Below are positions 62,532 to 64,000 of a stretch of 64,000 bases of DNA, piece by piece. This DNA comes from Symbiodinium natans (Eukaryota > Sar > Dinophyceae > Suessiales > Symbiodiniaceae). The position numbers were made by a program, and so were the translations under genes. Numbering within the stretch: position 1 is the first letter of the stretch; every line of letters begins with the position of its first letter. The stretch spans positions 263,001 to 327,000 of the forward strand of contig CAJNDS010002130.1 of NCBI GenBank assembly GCA_905221605.1, given 5' to 3'. The notes beneath the pieces were generated by a model. It was not told the DNA's origin. It searched no databases and saw only the letters and a program-made list of their open reading frames with translations.

Positions 62532-62764
62532 GGAGAAGAGGCAACACTCTCAGTGCTGGAGAACTCTTCCCCCTCCCTCTCGGGTGGGGCTCAGGCACAC
62601 GTGGGGGTGGCTCCCCTGTGCGGGGCTTTGCTCTGGGTCTAGTGGGCGCTTCGGGCGAGCCCCTTCAGGGGCCGCGTTGGCTTCGGTTCTGTAGTGATTC
62701 ACAGACGCTGCAAGTACCACCGGGCCGCTTCGGCGAAAGCACTTCCGGAAGGCGTTCTTTTCAG

Positions 62765-64000
62765 TATACGACGACATGGCAAGATAAATCTTTGGGAGGA
62801 AACTTTGGAAAGAGAATTTTCATTTTTAAGACGTGGAAGGATACATTGACCGCGCGAGCACTCATGGCAGAAAAGCCCGCCGTAAATAGATAGGGTTCAG
62901 GCATGTTCAAGGTTTAAGGTCTCTATGATTTAGGTTTGGGTTGAAGCCCATCTCTATGGTTTAGGTTTAGGGTTTGTCGAGCGACCCCTGCACAGCAAAA
63001 AACGCTTTGGCAGGTCGCCTCCCCTGAAGCCAAAAGGCCAGGCAATGGAACGAAGAGCACTTCTGGAAGGACAACCTGCCGTAACTAAGTAGCGTTTCTA
63101 TTGGTGCACGTCAGGGCAAGATAAATTGCATGTGCGAGCGCTTCTGGAAGGAAAGCTCGTCATAACAAAGTGGCCTTATGTTTTGCATGTCGGGCTGAGG
63201 GCTTCTGTTCCCGCGCGAGCATTTCTGGAAGGAAAAACTCGCCGTAACAAAGTGGCGTTGTTCGCTTTAAGCACATTTATGTGTTTTCATTCGCTTCAAC
63301 AGCACACACACAAGTGGTTTTTTGCCTGGAAGATATGGCAAGAGCAATTTCGCACTTCGGGAAGGACAACCTCGCCGTGACAAAGTGGCACTTCTTCTTC
63401 TTCTTCTTCTTCTTCTCCACGAAACGACATGGCAAGATATATTGCCTACACGAGCACTTCTGGAAGGAGAACTCGCCGCAACAAAGTGGCGCTTTTTCAT
63501 TATTCATTCGCGTCAACAACACCGACGCACACACGTGTTTTTCTTGGGACATATGCCAATAACTCGCCGGAGCAAAGTGGTGCTTCTTTTCCCGTATACG
63601 ACATGGCAAGATAAAGCGCGTGCGTGAGCACAAAACGTTTGGAAGGACAAATTCGCAGTAGCCTTTTTTTCGAGTTTTCATTTTAAGCATGGAAGGATAA
63701 ATTTTCCGCGCCAGCACTCATGGCAGAAAAGCCCGCCGCAACAACGTGGCGTCTTTTGTTTTTCCCTGTCTGTGCGAGGGAAAACCTGCCGCAAGACAGG
63801 GATGTTTTGGGGGCTGTACGACATGGCAAGATACATTACCTGCACGAGCACCTGTGGAAAGACAACTCGCCATAACATTTTTCCTGTAAGACATGGCAAG
63901 CTATAGTACCTACGCGAGCACTTCTGGAAGGAAACCCGCCGAAACAAAGTGGCGCTTTTTGATTATTCGTTCGCTTCAGCAACACATCCCGACGCACGCA
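62765..64000 (+). repeat. Degenerate tandem repeat array, ~10 copies, running off the window
   Basis: The repeated unit reads roughly ACATGGCAAGATA, CGCGAGCACTTCTGGAAGGA, then AACTCGCCGYAACAAAGTGG followed by CGCTTTT and a T-rich spacer. Copies are 60-130 bp long and 70-90% alike by eye. A (CTT)n run interrupts it at about 63,388-63,416. Non-coding; function unknown. Confidence 0.75.

Overview
The window is nuclear DNA of a photosynthetic protist, most likely a dinoflagellate of the Symbiodiniaceae type (inference). The host DNA is GC-rich and full of interspersed telomere-like TTTAGGG/CCCTAAA tracts, poly-C runs, microsatellites and short fold-back elements. Its genes are cut into many short exons. 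Those I can recognise are an organellar ribosomal protein bL20 gene (1.8-2.8 kb, minus), an Arg/Gly/Tyr-rich gene ending in a CHTOP/ALY-like UAP56-binding motif (43.5-46.4 kb, minus), two tandem glycosyltransferase-like genes (46.6-50.3 kb, minus), a secreted amidase-signature enzyme (55.9-57.5 kb, minus) and a kinase-like exon (61.5-62.5 kb, minus). Exon borders in the host genes are approximate.

The centre of the window, 15,684-36,911, is a complete integrated Polinton-like virus (PLV) of 21,228 bp. It starts and ends with matching terminal inverted repeats (AGTCAGAG...CTCTGACT, 39 of the outer 41 bases identical) and is flanked by an exact 5-bp target duplication, GTTTC. Its core (18.75-36.6 kb) is AT-rich and intronless. 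It encodes a retroviral-type (rve) integrase, a 1,299-aa fusion of a family-B DNA polymerase and an SF1 helicase, a GIY-YIG nuclease, a penton-like minor capsid protein, a double jelly-roll-type major capsid protein, an A32/FtsK-like packaging ATPase, a lipase and a fibre with a C-terminal S74 chaperone/autoprotease domain. Around ten small proteins of unknown role accompany them. The integrase and the lipase each carry one apparent frameshift; the other large genes are open.

Just inside the left TIR, and with host-like base composition, lies a Crinkler/RHS-type gene: a probable NLS-bearing first exon, then a P-loop NTPase joined to a REase-fold nuclease. It looks like cargo captured by the virus or a secondary insertion into it. 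The left TIR has been lengthened by five copies of a ~62-bp tandem unit; the right TIR has one.

The virus genes form a replication/integration block (integrase, polymerase-helicase), a minus-strand block of minor virion proteins, a plus-strand block (lipase, MCP, fibre), the packaging ATPase, and a run of small plus-strand genes at the right end. Two of those share a conserved ~47-bp upstream element at the same distance from their start codons, and perfect hairpins follow the genes there. Elsewhere the host DNA contains three MITE-like families and a 122-nt fold-back.
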